DNA of 64,000 nucleotides from Neoroseomonas eburnea. GTDB taxonomy: Bacteria; Pseudomonadota; Alphaproteobacteria; Acetobacterales; Acetobacteraceae. Made by a program: the position numbers and the translations under genes. Positions 1-8,778 of the stretch are shown here, one piece after another. The DNA lies in contig NZ_JAAEDL010000013.1 in assembly GCF_018129005.1 (NCBI RefSeq), positions 89,384 through 153,383 of the forward strand, read 5' to 3'. The stretch's first letter is position 1, and the number at the start of each line of letters is the position of its first letter. Under the pieces are notes generated by a model, which made no database searches, was not told the origin of the DNA, and saw nothing but the letters and a program-made list of their open reading frames with translations.

Positions 1-346
1 CCGCGGAGGAAAGGCGCTCGTCGAACAGGGCGACGGGCAGGCCGGTGGCGTCCGAGACCGCCCGCGCCCAGTCCCTGGCCGCCTGGGCGGCCGGGCCCAT
101 GCTGCCGTCCATCGACAAGGGCAGGCCGACGACCAGGCCGGCCGCGCCTTCCTTCCTGGCTATGGCGGCGATCTCGGCGGCATTGGCCGCCAGCTTCCCC
201 CGCTTCAGGGCACCATAGGGACTGGCCAGCATGAGGGTGACGTCCGACAGCGCGACCCCGATCGTCTTCGTTCCGGGATCGAGGCCGATGAGCCGCGCAT
301 GCCGGGGCAGGGCGGCGCGGAGGTCCTTCAGGTTGATGATGGCCAT
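1..346 (-). CDS. ruvX: RuvX/YqgF family putative pre-16S rRNA nuclease (3' end cut off)
   Basis: Reading the minus strand from the ATG at 346 gives a protein starting [10 protein letters not shown] with the RNase H-like signature [17 protein letters not shown] near residues 18-34 and [11 protein letters not shown] and DERLS further on. These are the hallmarks of the YqgF/RuvX fold, which matures the 5' end of 16S rRNA. The gene runs off the left edge of the window after about 115 residues of a usual 140-160. It is divergent from gatCAB, with only 46 bases between the start codons, so the two units probably share a promoter region. Confidence 0.93.
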   Translation of the reverse strand, partial: MAIINLKDLRAALPRHARLIGLDPGTKTIGVALSDVTLMLASPYGALKRGKLAANAAEIAAIARKEGAAGLVVGLPLSMDGSMGPAAQAARDWARAVSDATGLPVALFDERLSSA

Positions 347-392
347 GCCGGGCCTTATGGTCCGCGACCCGTTTCCCTGGAAGTAGAGAGTA

Positions 393-689
393 ATGTCCCT
401 CGATACCGCCACCGTGCGGCGTGTCGCCGCCCTTGCCCGCATCCGCCTGGAGGAGGAGGAGGTCGCCCGTGTCCAGGGCGAGCTCAACGGCATCCTCGGC
501 TGGATCGAGCAATTGCAGGCGGTGAACACCGACGGCGTGGAGCCGATGGCGGGCGGCACGCCGGAGGGCATCGCCGCCATGCCGATGCGCGAGGACGTCG
601 TGACCGATGGCGGCCAGGCGGAAGCGGTGCTGGCGAATGCGCCGGACCGCGAGGGCGAGTATTTCGGCGTGCCGAAGGTGGTCGAGTGA
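393..689 (+). CDS. gatC: Asp-tRNA(Asn)/Glu-tRNA(Gln) amidotransferase subunit C
   Basis: The 98-residue protein ([19 protein letters not shown]...) has the GatC pattern: an N-terminal helix of the V..ALARI.L type, a middle [20 protein letters not shown] segment and a C-terminal tail ending in YFGVPKVVE, which wraps between GatA and GatB. It stabilises the complex that converts misacylated Glu-tRNA(Gln) or Asp-tRNA(Asn). A purine-rich stretch (GTAGAGAG) lies just before the ATG. The stop overlaps the gatA start (TGATG), as expected for a translationally coupled complex. Confidence 0.97.
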   Translation: MSLDTATVRRVAALARIRLEEEEVARVQGELNGILGWIEQLQAVNTDGVEPMAGGTPEGIAAMPMREDVVTDGGQAEAVLANAPDREGEYFGVPKVVE

Positions 690-2176
690 TGCATCCGACG
701 GAATTCACCCTGGCTGGCGCCGTGGCGGCGCTGGAGGAAGGCGTCATCAGCTCCGAGGAGCTGACCCGCGCCCATGTCGAGGCGGTCGAGGCGCTGAACC
801 CGCGGCTCAACGCCTTCATCACCGTGACCTCCGAGCAGGCGATGGCGGCCGCCAAGGCCTCTGACGCCAAGCGCCAGCGGGGCGATGCCGGGCCGCTGGA
901 AGGCATCCCGATCGCCATCAAGGATCTGTTCTGCACCGAGGGGGTGCAGACCACCGCCGCGTCGAAGATCCTCGGCGGCTTCATCCCCCCCTATGAGAGC
1001 ACGGTCACATCGCGGCTGAAGCGCGACGGGGCGGTGTTCCTGGGCAAGGCGAACCTCGATGAGTTCGCCATGGGCTCCTCCAACCTGACCTCGGCCTATG
1101 GCGGGGTGGCCAATCCCTGGTCGCGGCGCAACGACCCTGATGTCCGGCTGGTGCCGGGCGGCTCCTCGGGTGGCTCGGCCGCCGCCGTGGCGGCGCGGAT
1201 GGCCCTGGGTGCGACCGGCACCGACACCGGCGGGTCGATCCGCCAGCCGGCGGCCTTCTGCGGCATCGCGGGCATCAAGCCGACCTATGGGCGCTGCTCG
1301 CGCTTCGGGATCGTGGCGTTTGCGTCCTCGCTCGATCAGGCGGGGCCGTTCGGCCGCACCGTCGAGGACTGCGCCATCCTGCTGCGCTCGATGGCCGGGC
1401 ATGATCCGAAGGATTCGACCTCCGCCGACCGCCCGGTACCGGATTTCGCCAAGGCCTGCGGGCGGAGCGTGAAGGGGCTGCGCATCGGCGTGCCGAAGGA
1501 ATACCGGCTCGACGGCACGCCGCCGGAGATCGAGAAGCTGTGGCGGCAGGGGCTCGACTGGCTGCGCGAGGCGGGGGCGGAGATCGTCGATATCTCCCTG
1601 CCGCATACGAAATACGCGCTGCCGACCTACTACATCGTCGCACCGGCGGAGGCGTCGTCGAACCTCGCGCGCTATGACGGCGTGCGCTTCGGGCTGCGGG
1701 TGGCGGAGCAGAATTCCGACCTGCGCGACCTCTATGAGCGCACCCGCGCCGCGGGCTTCGGGCAGGAGGTGCGGCGGCGCATCATGATCGGCACCTATGT
1801 GCTGAGCGCCGGCTACTACGACGCGTATTACCTCAAGGCGCAGAAGGTGCGGGCGCTGATCGCGCGCGACTTCCGCGAGGCCTGGGGGAAGGTGGATGCG
1901 ATCCTGACGCCGGCGACGCCCTCCGCCGCCTTTGCGGAAGGCGAGAACACCGACGACCCGATCAAGATGTACCTGAACGACGTGTTCACGGTGACGGCGA
2001 ACCTCGCCGGGCTGCCTGGGCTCTCGGTGCCGGCGGGGCTCGACCCGCAGGGGCTGCCGCTCGGGCTGCAGGTGATCGGGCGGCCCTTCGACGAGGAGAC
2101 GGTGTTCGCGGTGGGCGCGGCGATCGAGCGCGCCGCCGACTTCAGGGCAGTTCCGAGCATGAGGGCCGGGGCATGA
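689..2176 (+). CDS. gatA: Asp-tRNA(Asn)/Glu-tRNA(Gln) amidotransferase subunit A
   Basis: This is a 495-residue amidase-signature enzyme that releases ammonia from glutamine for the GatB reaction. The catalytic triad is visible as Lys78 in IAIKDLF, cis-Ser159 in [11 protein letters not shown] and nucleophile Ser183 in [11 protein letters not shown]. The ATG chosen at 689 overlaps the gatC stop. The frame stays open upstream to 299, but that part only shadows gatC in another frame. Length and motifs are normal for the family. The stop overlaps the gatB start by four bases (ATGA). Confidence 0.98.
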   Translation: MHPTEFTLAGAVAALEEGVISSEELTRAHVEAVEALNPRLNAFITVTSEQAMAAAKASDAKRQRGDAGPLEGIPIAIKDLFCTEGVQTTAASKILGGFIPPYESTVTSRLKRDGAVFLGKANLDEFAMGSSNLTSAYGGVANPWSRRNDPDVRLVPGGSSGGSAAAVAARMALGATGTDTGGSIRQPAAFCGIAGIKPTYGRCSRFGIVAFASSLDQAGPFGRTVEDCAILLRSMAGHDPKDSTSADRPVPDFAKACGRSVKGLRIGVPKEYRLDGTPPEIEKLWRQGLDWLREAGAEIVDISLPHTKYALPTYYIVAPAEASSNLARYDGVRFGLRVAEQNSDLRDLYERTRAAGFGQEVRRRIMIGTYVLSAGYYDAYYLKAQKVRALIARDFREAWGKVDAILTPATPSAAFAEGENTDDPIKMYLNDVFTVTANLAGLPGLSVPAGLDPQGLPLGLQVIGRPFDEETVFAVGAAIERAADFRAVPSMRAGA

Positions 2177-3624
2177 GCTACACCATCGACGGCGAGACGG
2201 GCGCCTGGGAACTCGTCATCGGGCTGGAAGTCCACGCGCAGGTCGTCAGCAACGCGAAGCTGTTCTCCGGCGCGGCGACAGCCTTCGGCGCCGAGCCGAA
2301 CAGCCAGGTCTCCTTCATCGATGCCGGCTTCCCCGGCATGCTGCCGGTGATCAACCGCGAATGCGTGGCGCAGGCCGTGCGCACCGGGCTGGGGCTGAAC
2401 GCGCAGGTGAACCTGTGGTCGCGCTTCGACCGCAAGAACTACTTCTATGCGGACCTGCCGCAGGGCTACCAGATCAGCCAGTACGCCCATCCGATCATCG
2501 GCGAGGGAAAGATCGAGATCGAGCTGCAGGATGGCAGCACGAAGACGATCGGCATCACGCGCCTGCACCTGGAGCAGGACGCCGGCAAGTCGCTGCACGA
2601 CCAGCACCCGACCAAGTCGTTCATCGACCTGAACCGCTCGGGCGTGGCGCTGATGGAGATCGTGTCGGAACCGGACATGCGGTCCCCCGAGGAGGCCGGC
2701 GCGTATCTGACGAAGCTGCGGCAGATCCTGCGCTACCTCGGCACCTGCGACGGCAACATGGAGGAAGGCTCCATGCGCGCCGACGTGAACGTCTCCGTGC
2801 GCAAGCCCGGCGAAGGCTATCGCACGCGCTGCGAGGTGAAGAACGTCAACTCCATCCGCTTCGTCATGCAGGCGGTGGAGGCCGAGGCGCGCCGCCAGAT
2901 CGAGGTGTGGGAATCCGGCGGCACGGTGGAGCAGGAAACCCGCCTGTTCGACACCGGCCGCGGCGTGACGCGGTCGATGCGGTCCAAGGAGGACGCGCAC
3001 GACTACCGCTATTTCCCGGACCCCGACCTGCCGCCGCTGGTGATCGAGCAGTCCTGGGTCGATCAGCTCAAGGCCGCGCTGCCGGAACTGCCGGATCAGC
3101 GCCGGGCACGCTATGTCCGCGACTACGGTGTCACGCCCTATGACGCGCATGTGCTGACGCTCGAGAAGGAGACCGCCGCCTATTACGAGGCGGTCGCCAG
3201 GGGGCGCGACGCCAAGCTGGCGGCGAACTGGGTGATGGGCGACCTGTTCGCGGCCATCAACCGGACCAAGACCTCGATCGCCGAGCCGCCGGTCAGCGCG
3301 GCCGATCTCGGCGCGCTGCTGGACCTGATGGCGGACAACACGCTGTCGGGAAAGCTGGCGAAGGAAGTCTTCGAGGTGATGGTCGAGACCGGCCGCGCGC
3401 CGGGGACCATCGTCGAGGAGCGCGGCCTCAGGCAGGTGACCGATACCGGCGCGATCGAGGCGGTGGTGGATGGCGTGCTCGCCGCCAATGCCGACAAGGT
3501 CGCCGAGTTCAGGTCGGGCAAGGAGAAGCTGTTCGGCTTCTTCGTCGGCCAGACCATGAAGGCCATGCAGGGCAAGGGGAACCCGGCCCTGGTGAACGAG
3601 GTCCTGAAGAAGAAACTCGCCTGA
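2173..3624 (+). CDS. gatB: Asp-tRNA(Asn)/Glu-tRNA(Gln) amidotransferase subunit B
   Basis: The 483-residue protein begins with the GatB core ([13 protein letters not shown] at residues 12-24). It carries the conserved blocks [20 protein letters not shown] (80-100), [17 protein letters not shown] and [12 protein letters not shown], then the helical tail and a C-terminal YqeY-like tRNA-binding domain ending near [14 protein letters not shown]. It phosphorylates and amidates the misacylated tRNA using ammonia from GatA. It is the last gene of the gatCAB operon. Confidence 0.98.
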   Translation: MSYTIDGETGAWELVIGLEVHAQVVSNAKLFSGAATAFGAEPNSQVSFIDAGFPGMLPVINRECVAQAVRTGLGLNAQVNLWSRFDRKNYFYADLPQGYQISQYAHPIIGEGKIEIELQDGSTKTIGITRLHLEQDAGKSLHDQHPTKSFIDLNRSGVALMEIVSEPDMRSPEEAGAYLTKLRQILRYLGTCDGNMEEGSMRADVNVSVRKPGEGYRTRCEVKNVNSIRFVMQAVEAEARRQIEVWESGGTVEQETRLFDTGRGVTRSMRSKEDAHDYRYFPDPDLPPLVIEQSWVDQLKAALPELPDQRRARYVRDYGVTPYDAHVLTLEKETAAYYEAVARGRDAKLAANWVMGDLFAAINRTKTSIAEPPVSAADLGALLDLMADNTLSGKLAKEVFEVMVETGRAPGTIVEERGLRQVTDTGAIEAVVDGVLAANADKVAEFRSGKEKLFGFFVGQTMKAMQGKGNPALVNEVLKKKLA

Positions 3625-3686
3625 CGGCGCGCTTTCCCCGGGGCGGCGTGGCATGCTTCGCTGCGCCGCCCAGCAGGGGAAGCGCC

Positions 3687-4793
3687 ATGCAGCCCGAGTC
3701 GCCAGTACCCGACGAACGTTACGCCGCGACGGTGCTGCTCGCCGAGCGGGCGGCAGTGCTGATCCTGCTCGCCGTCCTGCTCTACGGCGTGTTGCGGGTG
3801 CTCGAGCCCTTCGGCATGGCGATCGCCTTCGGCGCCTTCATCGCCATCGGCACCTGGCCGATGCGGGCTGCCCTGGTCCGCCGCGGGGTGCGGCCCGGCG
3901 CGGCGGCGGCGGCGATGCTGATCGCGGTGATCCTGCTGATTGCCGTGCCGGCCGTACTGATGGCACCGGGCCTTGCCGAGCAGATCGGCAGCGTCGTCGC
4001 CAAGGGGCGCACGGTGCTCGAGAACCTGCCCCCTGAGGCGCCCGCCTGGCTGGCGGATCTGCCGCTGGTCGGCGGGCGCATCGCCGCGGGCTGGCCGCGG
4101 CTGCAGGCGCTGCAGGGGGACATCAACTCGCTGCTCGCCCCCTACAGCGGGCAGATTGCGCGGCTGCTGGTGGAGATCGGCCAGCAGGCGGCGGCAAGCC
4201 TGCTGCAGATCCTGCTCGCCCTGATCGTCGCGACGATGTTCTGGACGAGCGGTGAGCGGATGGCGGAGCAACTGAAGGACATCGCCGGGCGGCTGGGCGG
4301 GACGACCGGTGTCGCGGCGGTGGAAGCCGCCGGCGGCGCGGTGCGCGGCGTGGCATGGGGCGTGGTCGGCACCGGCATGCTGCAGGCGGTGCTGATGGGG
4401 ATCGGCCTGGCTGTCGCGGGCGTGCCCGGCGCCGCTGTGCTGGCGTTCCTGACCATGATCTTCTCGATCAGCCAGGTTCTCGGGCCGCTGGTGATCGTGA
4501 CCTGGGTGGCGGCCGCCGCCTGGCTCTACGGCCAGGGGGAGACCGGTTGGGCGCTGTTCATGCTCGTCTGGGGGGCGATACCGGTCTCGGGCAGCGACAA
4601 CATCGTGCGGCCGCTGCTGATCCAGCGGGGCAGCGCGATGCCGCTGGGCCTCATCATCCTGGGCGTCTTCGGGGGGCTGATCGCCTTCGGCTTCCTGGGG
4701 CTCTTCATCGGGCCGGCGCTGCTGGCGGTCGGGCACGGGTTGCTCGACGCCTGGCGCCGGGCAGGGGCAGGGGGCGTTCACCCGGAGGCATGA
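3687..4793 (+). CDS. AI-2E family transporter (PF01594-type membrane protein)
   Basis: The 368-residue protein has about eight hydrophobic segments: one pair near residues 20-60, one near 65-85, a long amphipathic insert (about 90-160), then several from about 165 to the C-terminus. The block FLTMIFSISQVLGPLVIV and the following GSDNIVRPLLIQRGSAMPL are typical of AI-2E family (YdiK/PerM/TqsA) proteins. The ATG at 3687 is preferred over an in-frame one 13 codons upstream because AGGGGAAG lies just before it. The substrate cannot be deduced; members include an AI-2 exporter and Na+/H+ antiporters. It is probably transcribed alone. Confidence 0.88.
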   Translation: MQPESPVPDERYAATVLLAERAAVLILLAVLLYGVLRVLEPFGMAIAFGAFIAIGTWPMRAALVRRGVRPGAAAAAMLIAVILLIAVPAVLMAPGLAEQIGSVVAKGRTVLENLPPEAPAWLADLPLVGGRIAAGWPRLQALQGDINSLLAPYSGQIARLLVEIGQQAAASLLQILLALIVATMFWTSGERMAEQLKDIAGRLGGTTGVAAVEAAGGAVRGVAWGVVGTGMLQAVLMGIGLAVAGVPGAAVLAFLTMIFSISQVLGPLVIVTWVAAAAWLYGQGETGWALFMLVWGAIPVSGSDNIVRPLLIQRGSAMPLGLIILGVFGGLIAFGFLGLFIGPALLAVGHGLLDAWRRAGAGGVHPEA

Positions 4794-4866
4794 CCGCCTG
4801 GGGCGGTGGACGGGCAGGGGTCGCCATGCGAAGCCTGCCGTCGAAGCCTGCGGAGGACATGCGCGG

Positions 4867-5499
4867 ATGAGCATCGAGTTCTGGACGTGGAATACGCCCA
4901 ACGGGCGCAAGATCAGCGTTGCGCTCGAGGAGATGGGGCTGCCCTACACGGTGAAGACCGTGAACATCTCCAAGGATGAGCAGTTCAATCCCGAGTTCCT
5001 CGCCTTCAGCCCGAACAACCGCATCCCGGCGATCAAGGACCCCGATGGGCCTGACGGCAAGCCGATCACGGTGTTCGAGAGCGGGGCGATCCTGCTGTAC
5101 CTCGCTGAAAAGACCGGGAAGTTCCTGCCGAAGAGCCTGCGAGACCGTGTGCCGGTCTATGAATGGCTGATGTGGCAGATGGGTGGGTTCGGGCCGATGC
5201 CCGGCCAGGTGCACCATTTCCTGATGCAGCCGGAGGGGCCTGCGCGGGACTACGGCTTCAGCCGCTACCACAAGGAGACGGTGCGGCTGTACGGGGTGCT
5301 GGACCGGCGGCTGGCGGGGCGGGATTTCGTGGCGACGACTGGCGAGCCCAGCGTGGCCGATTTCGCGATTCTCGGCTGGGCCTGGCGGCATGAGCGGCAC
5401 CAGGTGGACCTGGCGGCGCTGCCGAACGTGAAGCGCTGGTACGAGACGATGATGGCCCGTCCGGCGACGAAGCGCGGATTCGAGGTGGCGCTGTCCTAG
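4867..5499 (+). CDS. Glutathione S-transferase family protein (YfcG/YghU-like)
   Basis: The 210-residue protein starts SIEFWTWNTPNGRKISVALE, the thioredoxin-fold start of nu-class or Ure2p-like glutathione transferases, where TPNG..KI replaces a catalytic Tyr/Ser/Cys. SPNNRIPAI (cis-Pro loop) and VFESGAILLYLAEKTG complete the glutathione site. The C-terminal helical domain includes the N-capping motif (PSVADFAILGW). Relatives in E. coli are glutathione-dependent disulfide-bond reductases; the physiological substrate here is unknown. A GGAGG lies 9-13 bases upstream of the ATG. Confidence 0.93.
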   Translation: MSIEFWTWNTPNGRKISVALEEMGLPYTVKTVNISKDEQFNPEFLAFSPNNRIPAIKDPDGPDGKPITVFESGAILLYLAEKTGKFLPKSLRDRVPVYEWLMWQMGGFGPMPGQVHHFLMQPEGPARDYGFSRYHKETVRLYGVLDRRLAGRDFVATTGEPSVADFAILGWAWRHERHQVDLAALPNVKRWYETMMARPATKRGFEVALS

Positions 5500-5592
5500 G
5501 CTTGCGCGGCGGGCGGCGCGGGATGTTTGACGATCCGCGCCCCCGCCGGTAGAAGCAGCGCCCTGCAACGCCGTGTGACTTTCCACTCCTGC

Positions 5593-5685
5593 GGAGGGGT
5601 GGCCGAGTGGCCGAAGGCGGCGGTTTGCTAAACCGTTATAGGATGTCAAGTCCTATCGTGGGTTCGAATCCCATCCCCTCCGCCA
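5593..5685 (+). tRNA. tRNA-Ser (anticodon GCT)
   Basis: This is a class II tRNA with a long variable arm. The acceptor stem GGAGGGG (5593-5599) pairs with CCCCTCC (5675-5681), followed by discriminator G and an encoded CCA (5683-5685). The anticodon loop TTGCTAA (5625-5631) places GCT at positions 34-36, closed by a GCGGT/ACCGT stem. The T arm contains GGTTCGAATCC. The extended variable arm (TTATAGGATGTCAAGTCCTATC) is typical of serine tRNAs. The sequence immediately downstream drops in GC, as is common at tRNA integration sites. Confidence 0.97.
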
Positions 5686-5804
5686 TTCCTATTTATCTCA
5701 AGAAAATCAACGACTTATAGCCTGTCCCCACACAGGTTAACCTCTTGGGGTTCTGCGTTAGGCCGCCTTCCTTTCGGCGCTTGCGCTTCATCGTCGAGCG
5801 GTTA

Positions 5805-6353
5805 GTGACCGTTGACACGAGCTTCCGTGAAGCCCTGCGCCGCGACGATGGCCGACCGGATGAGAGGCGGGAGCCGAAGCGCCGGTGGGAGAGGGTGTCA
5901 GTTGGACAATGGGATGGATTGTCGGCGCTGTTTGAAGAGCGGTCCCCCTGGTCCGACGCGAACGACGCTCGGATCGCGATCATAGAGGCTAAGCGCACAA
6001 TCGAGGACACCGCCTGGGAACTTCTGGCAGACCGTCAAGCCGGCATGAAGCTCCGTCACCTGCGAGGCCTCTTGGTGCGAGCCGCCGCCCCGCTGGAACG
6101 CTGTCGCGCCGCCTTTCGAGACGCATCCGAACTTCTTTCTCCGTCCAGCCTCCGCGCATTGTCCGCCTGGGTGAGCGATCCAGATTGCGAACTGGGCTAC
6201 GAGGGGGGCACGGAAATCCGTGTCACTAAGTCCGGGTTTCGGGTTCTCGCGGCGGGAGGCATCACATCCTTTGAGGCGCCGGCGGGCTTTCAGGAGGCTG
6301 AAATTCCCAACGTGCGGCGGCTCGCGGACCTTGCGAAGCAACTGGGGAGTTGA
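5805..6353 (+). CDS. Hypothetical protein in lower-GC segment after tRNA-Ser
   Basis: An open frame of about 182 codons with a GTG start (the frame also allows a TTG at 5745) and no strong ribosome site. The product is charged and helical: the N-terminal half contains AIIEAKRTIEDTAWELLADR and LRGLLVRAAAPLERCR, and the last 60 residues look like a small beta-rich domain (ELGYEGGTEIRVTKSGFRVL). I recognise no family. Base composition is clearly lower in GC than the neighbours, and the gene sits between a tRNA and a broken IS, so it may be a relic of an integrated element. The opposite strand is also partly open, so coding status is moderate. Confidence 0.5.
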   Translation: MTVDTSFREALRRDDGRPDERREPKRRWERVSVGQWDGLSALFEERSPWSDANDARIAIIEAKRTIEDTAWELLADRQAGMKLRHLRGLLVRAAAPLERCRAAFRDASELLSPSSLRALSAWVSDPDCELGYEGGTEIRVTKSGFRVLAAGGITSFEAPAGFQEAEIPNVRRLADLAKQLGS

Positions 6354-6396
6354 TGGCCTCGGGGCTTTTCATTGCGCCCCGACGCCAATAGCGACC

Positions 6397-6626
6397 TGAA
6401 CCGCCCCGGGTTTGTCGGAGGCTCCAACACCTGAGAGGCTGGAGCGATGACGAGCAAGACGACGAACAAGTTTTCGCCTGAGGTTCGCGAGCGTGCGGTG
6501 CGAATGGTGCTCGATCACGAGGCGCAGCACGCGTGGCGCTGGACGACGATCGTCTCGATCGCGGCCAAGATTGGCTGCACGGGCCAGACGCTGAACGAAT
6601 GGGTGAAACAGTCGGAGCGTGACACC
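6397..6626 (+). mobile_element. Truncated IS3-family insertion sequence (left end plus start of orfA)
   Basis: A TGA-initiated left terminus (TGAACCGCCCCGGG at 6397) precedes the first 60 codons of an IS3-family orfA and ends abruptly at about 6626. There is no orfB, frameshift window or right inverted repeat, so the element is dead. The exact left tip is assigned by its position and resemblance to IS3-group ends, not by a matching right end. Confidence 0.6.
6447..6626 (+). pseudogene. IS3-family transposase OrfA fragment
   Basis: The translation starts MTSKTTNKFSPEVRERAV and continues with IVSIAAKIGCTGQTLNEWVK, the helix-turn-helix DNA-binding part of IS3-group OrfA (HTH_Tnp_1). After QSERDT the similarity stops and the frame runs into unrelated sequence, so roughly the last third of OrfA and all of OrfB are missing. 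It cannot transpose. It marks a recombination point between the tRNA-Ser region and the ABC exporter operon. Confidence 0.8.
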
Positions 6627-6925
6627 TCACGTTCTCGCCCTCATGAAGTGGGGCCGAAGACCGAGGGACCGAGCATGGGGACGGGGCCCGGGCGAGCTGC
6701 CGCGAATCTCCTGCACTCCCGACCAATCCAACTTCGGGAGCGGTTTACGGTGCAGTCGCGGCTGCAACGGAAGGGACCGGGAGATATCCCCCAGTATCGC
6801 ACGCCCCAAGCATCGCAGGCGGCAACGCATTCGGGGCAATCTCCCCGAACCGTCGGCCCCGCCTCGTCAACGCCCACGAGCGACCACGGCAACCGGACGC
6901 GGGAGCCCGTGACCGTACTGACCGC
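6627..6925. other. Intergenic stretch, no gene recognised
   Basis: Roughly 300 bases between the IS fragment and the stop codon of the ABC ATPase. Both strands have short open frames without recognisable products or ribosome sites. GC is intermediate. It probably represents junk from the same rearrangement that truncated the IS. Confidence 0.5.
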
Positions 6926-7642
6926 CTACGCCGCCGCGGCCCGGCTTTCGTTCACGATCCGCCCATCCTCCATTTCGATCATCCGGTCGAACAGATCGAT
7001 CGATCGCGGGTCATGCGTCACCACCGCAACGGCAGCCAGCCGTCGCCGGGCGATGCCCAGCAGCAGTTCCATCACCTGACGGCCGCGACGGCTGTCGAGC
7101 GCTGCGGTGGGCTCGTCCGCCAGCAGCAGCACCGGGTCGTTCGCGAGGGCGCGGGCCACCGCGACGCGCTGCTGTTCCCCGCCTGACAGCCCGGCCGGCC
7201 GATTGCCGGCCCGGTGCGCGATATCGAGGGCGGCGAGCAGCCCCATCGCACGCTGCTCCGCCTCCCCCGCCGGCACGCCGTCGATCACCATGGCGAGCGC
7301 GACATTCTCGACCGCCGTCAGGAAGGGCACCAGGTTCGGCTTCTGGAAGACGAAGCCGATGTGGCGGCGGCGGAAGTCGCGCAGCGCGGCCTCCCCGGCC
7401 ATGGTGTCCGCCTGCGTGCCGCTGAAGCGCACCGTGCCCTCGGTCGGAATCTCCAGCAGCCCCGCCGCCATCAGCAGCGTGGTCTTGCCGCAGCCGGAGG
7501 GACCGAAGATCCCGAGCATCTCGCCCGCGACGAGACGCAGCGTCACATCCTCGAGCGCATTCACCAGGCTGCCGTCGCCGCCGCGATAACGGATGCTGAC
7601 GGCATCGAGCGAGAGCACCGGCACGCCGGCCCCCGGCATCAT
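6926..7642 (-). CDS. ABC transporter ATP-binding protein (DevA/LolD/MacB type)
   Basis: The 238-residue ATPase has Walker A GPSGCGKTT, Q-loop FVFQKPNLVPF, signature LSGGEQQRVAVARAL, Walker B VLLLADEPTAALD and H-loop VVTHD. The FQKPNLVPFL variant and the permease partner point to the DevABC/MacB-like exporters that push substrates across the envelope. Its ATG overlaps the permease stop (ATGA). It is the third gene of an operon read from 10001 towards 6926 (adaptor, permease, ATPase). Confidence 0.94.
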   Translation of the reverse strand: MMPGAGVPVLSLDAVSIRYRGGDGSLVNALEDVTLRLVAGEMLGIFGPSGCGKTTLLMAAGLLEIPTEGTVRFSGTQADTMAGEAALRDFRRRHIGFVFQKPNLVPFLTAVENVALAMVIDGVPAGEAEQRAMGLLAALDIAHRAGNRPAGLSGGEQQRVAVARALANDPVLLLADEPTAALDSRRGRQVMELLLGIARRRLAAVAVVTHDPRSIDLFDRMIEMEDGRIVNESRAAAA

Positions 7643-8778
7643 GCCAGGACCTCCTTCGCGCGCACGCGCAGCGCGCGCGCGATGCCGATCCAGCTTCCGA
7701 ACGCGCAGGCCAGCATCAATCCGCAGAAGATCAGCGCGAGATCCTCGGGCAGCAGCACGACGCGGCGCGGGAATTGCGGGAACAGCAGCACCGACAGCGC
7801 CAGCGCGACGCCATAGGCCAGCAGACCGATCAGCACCGCCTGCTGCAGGATCATCGACAGGATGAAGCCGTCGCGCGCGCCGATCAGCTTCAGCATCGCG
7901 ATCTCGTGCAGCTTCTCGATCGTGCTGTTGTAGATGGTCATGGCGATGACGACGCCGGTCACCGTCAGCAGCAGGACCGCGAAGAACAGGATCTGCAGGC
8001 GCAGCCGCCACAGCCGGCCATCGACCAGCACGTCGCGCTGCTGGGAGCGGGACAGCACGGCAACGTCGCCCCAGGCCTCGATGATGGTCGCGACCTCGTC
8101 CGTCATACCCGGCGCCGTCGTCACGATCACGGCGGCGATGCGGCTCGGCCGGTCGGCGGTCGTTCCCAGCCCCTGCGCACGGTCGAGCAGCACCGCCTCC
8201 GGCCGGCGGCTGTCGGCGATGTCCATCGTGTCCGGGACGGTGACGAAGAGTTGGCCGTCGCCCGACATGTCGACCTGGCCTTCCGTCAGCCCCACCACGC
8301 GGTAGAGGTCGCGGCCAAGCCGCACCTCCTGCCCCAGCGCGAGGCCGAGGCTCGCATCGGCGATCGCCTCTCCGCGCGCCTCCTCGATCAGCCGACCTGC
8401 CGTCAGCCCCACCCAGGCGCCCTGGTCCTTGGGGAAGTCGAGCCCCGTCACCGCGATGCGCTGGCGCCGTCCGCCGATCTCGAACTGCAGGTTGTTCTGC
8501 ACGAAGCGGCGCACGGCCTGCGCCCCCGCCACCCCCTCCACCCGGCGGTCGAGGCTGGCGGAGACGGTGGAGGCCTCGGCGAAGGGCCCCGCGCGGCCGC
8601 CCTGCACCACCCAGAGATCGGCGCCGATCTCCTCGATGGTCAGCAGCGCGTCGTGCAGAACGCCGCGATAGAGGCCGGTGATGCCCATGCAGCCGGTGAG
8701 CAGGAAGCCGACGCCGGCGGCGGCGAGCACGAAGCGCAGCATATTGGCCGAGAGATCGCGCCAGGCGAGGTAGTTCAT
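7639..8778 (-). CDS. ABC exporter permease, FtsX-like (DevC-like)
   Basis: The 379-residue protein has an N-terminal membrane segment (FVLAAAGVGFLLTGCMGITG, about 16-35), a periplasmic domain of about 220 residues and three C-terminal membrane segments, the last ending just before ARALRVRAKEVLA. This is the layout of FtsX/MacB/DevC permeases, here with an IEEIGADLWVVQGG segment typical of DevC. The start codon overlaps the adaptor gene stop and the stop overlaps the ATPase start, so the three proteins are coupled. The substrate is unknown; DevBCA exports glycolipids in cyanobacteria, but that function should not be transferred directly. Confidence 0.9.
   Translation of the reverse strand: MNYLAWRDLSANMLRFVLAAAGVGFLLTGCMGITGLYRGVLHDALLTIEEIGADLWVVQGGRAGPFAEASTVSASLDRRVEGVAGAQAVRRFVQNNLQFEIGGRRQRIAVTGLDFPKDQGAWVGLTAGRLIEEARGEAIADASLGLALGQEVRLGRDLYRVVGLTEGQVDMSGDGQLFVTVPDTMDIADSRRPEAVLLDRAQGLGTTADRPSRIAAVIVTTAPGMTDEVATIIEAWGDVAVLSRSQQRDVLVDGRLWRLRLQILFFAVLLLTVTGVVIAMTIYNSTIEKLHEIAMLKLIGARDGFILSMILQQAVLIGLLAYGVALALSVLLFPQFPRRVVLLPEDLALIFCGLMLACAFGSWIGIARALRVRAKEVLA

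Noticed and set aside
299..688. Upstream extension of the gatA frame (130 codons)
   Set aside because: It overlaps gatC in another frame; GatA homologues begin at the ATG at 689.
5683..6926. Integrative element with direct repeat of the tRNA 3' end
   Set aside because: No second copy of the tRNA-Ser 3' sequence and no integrase gene was found in the window.
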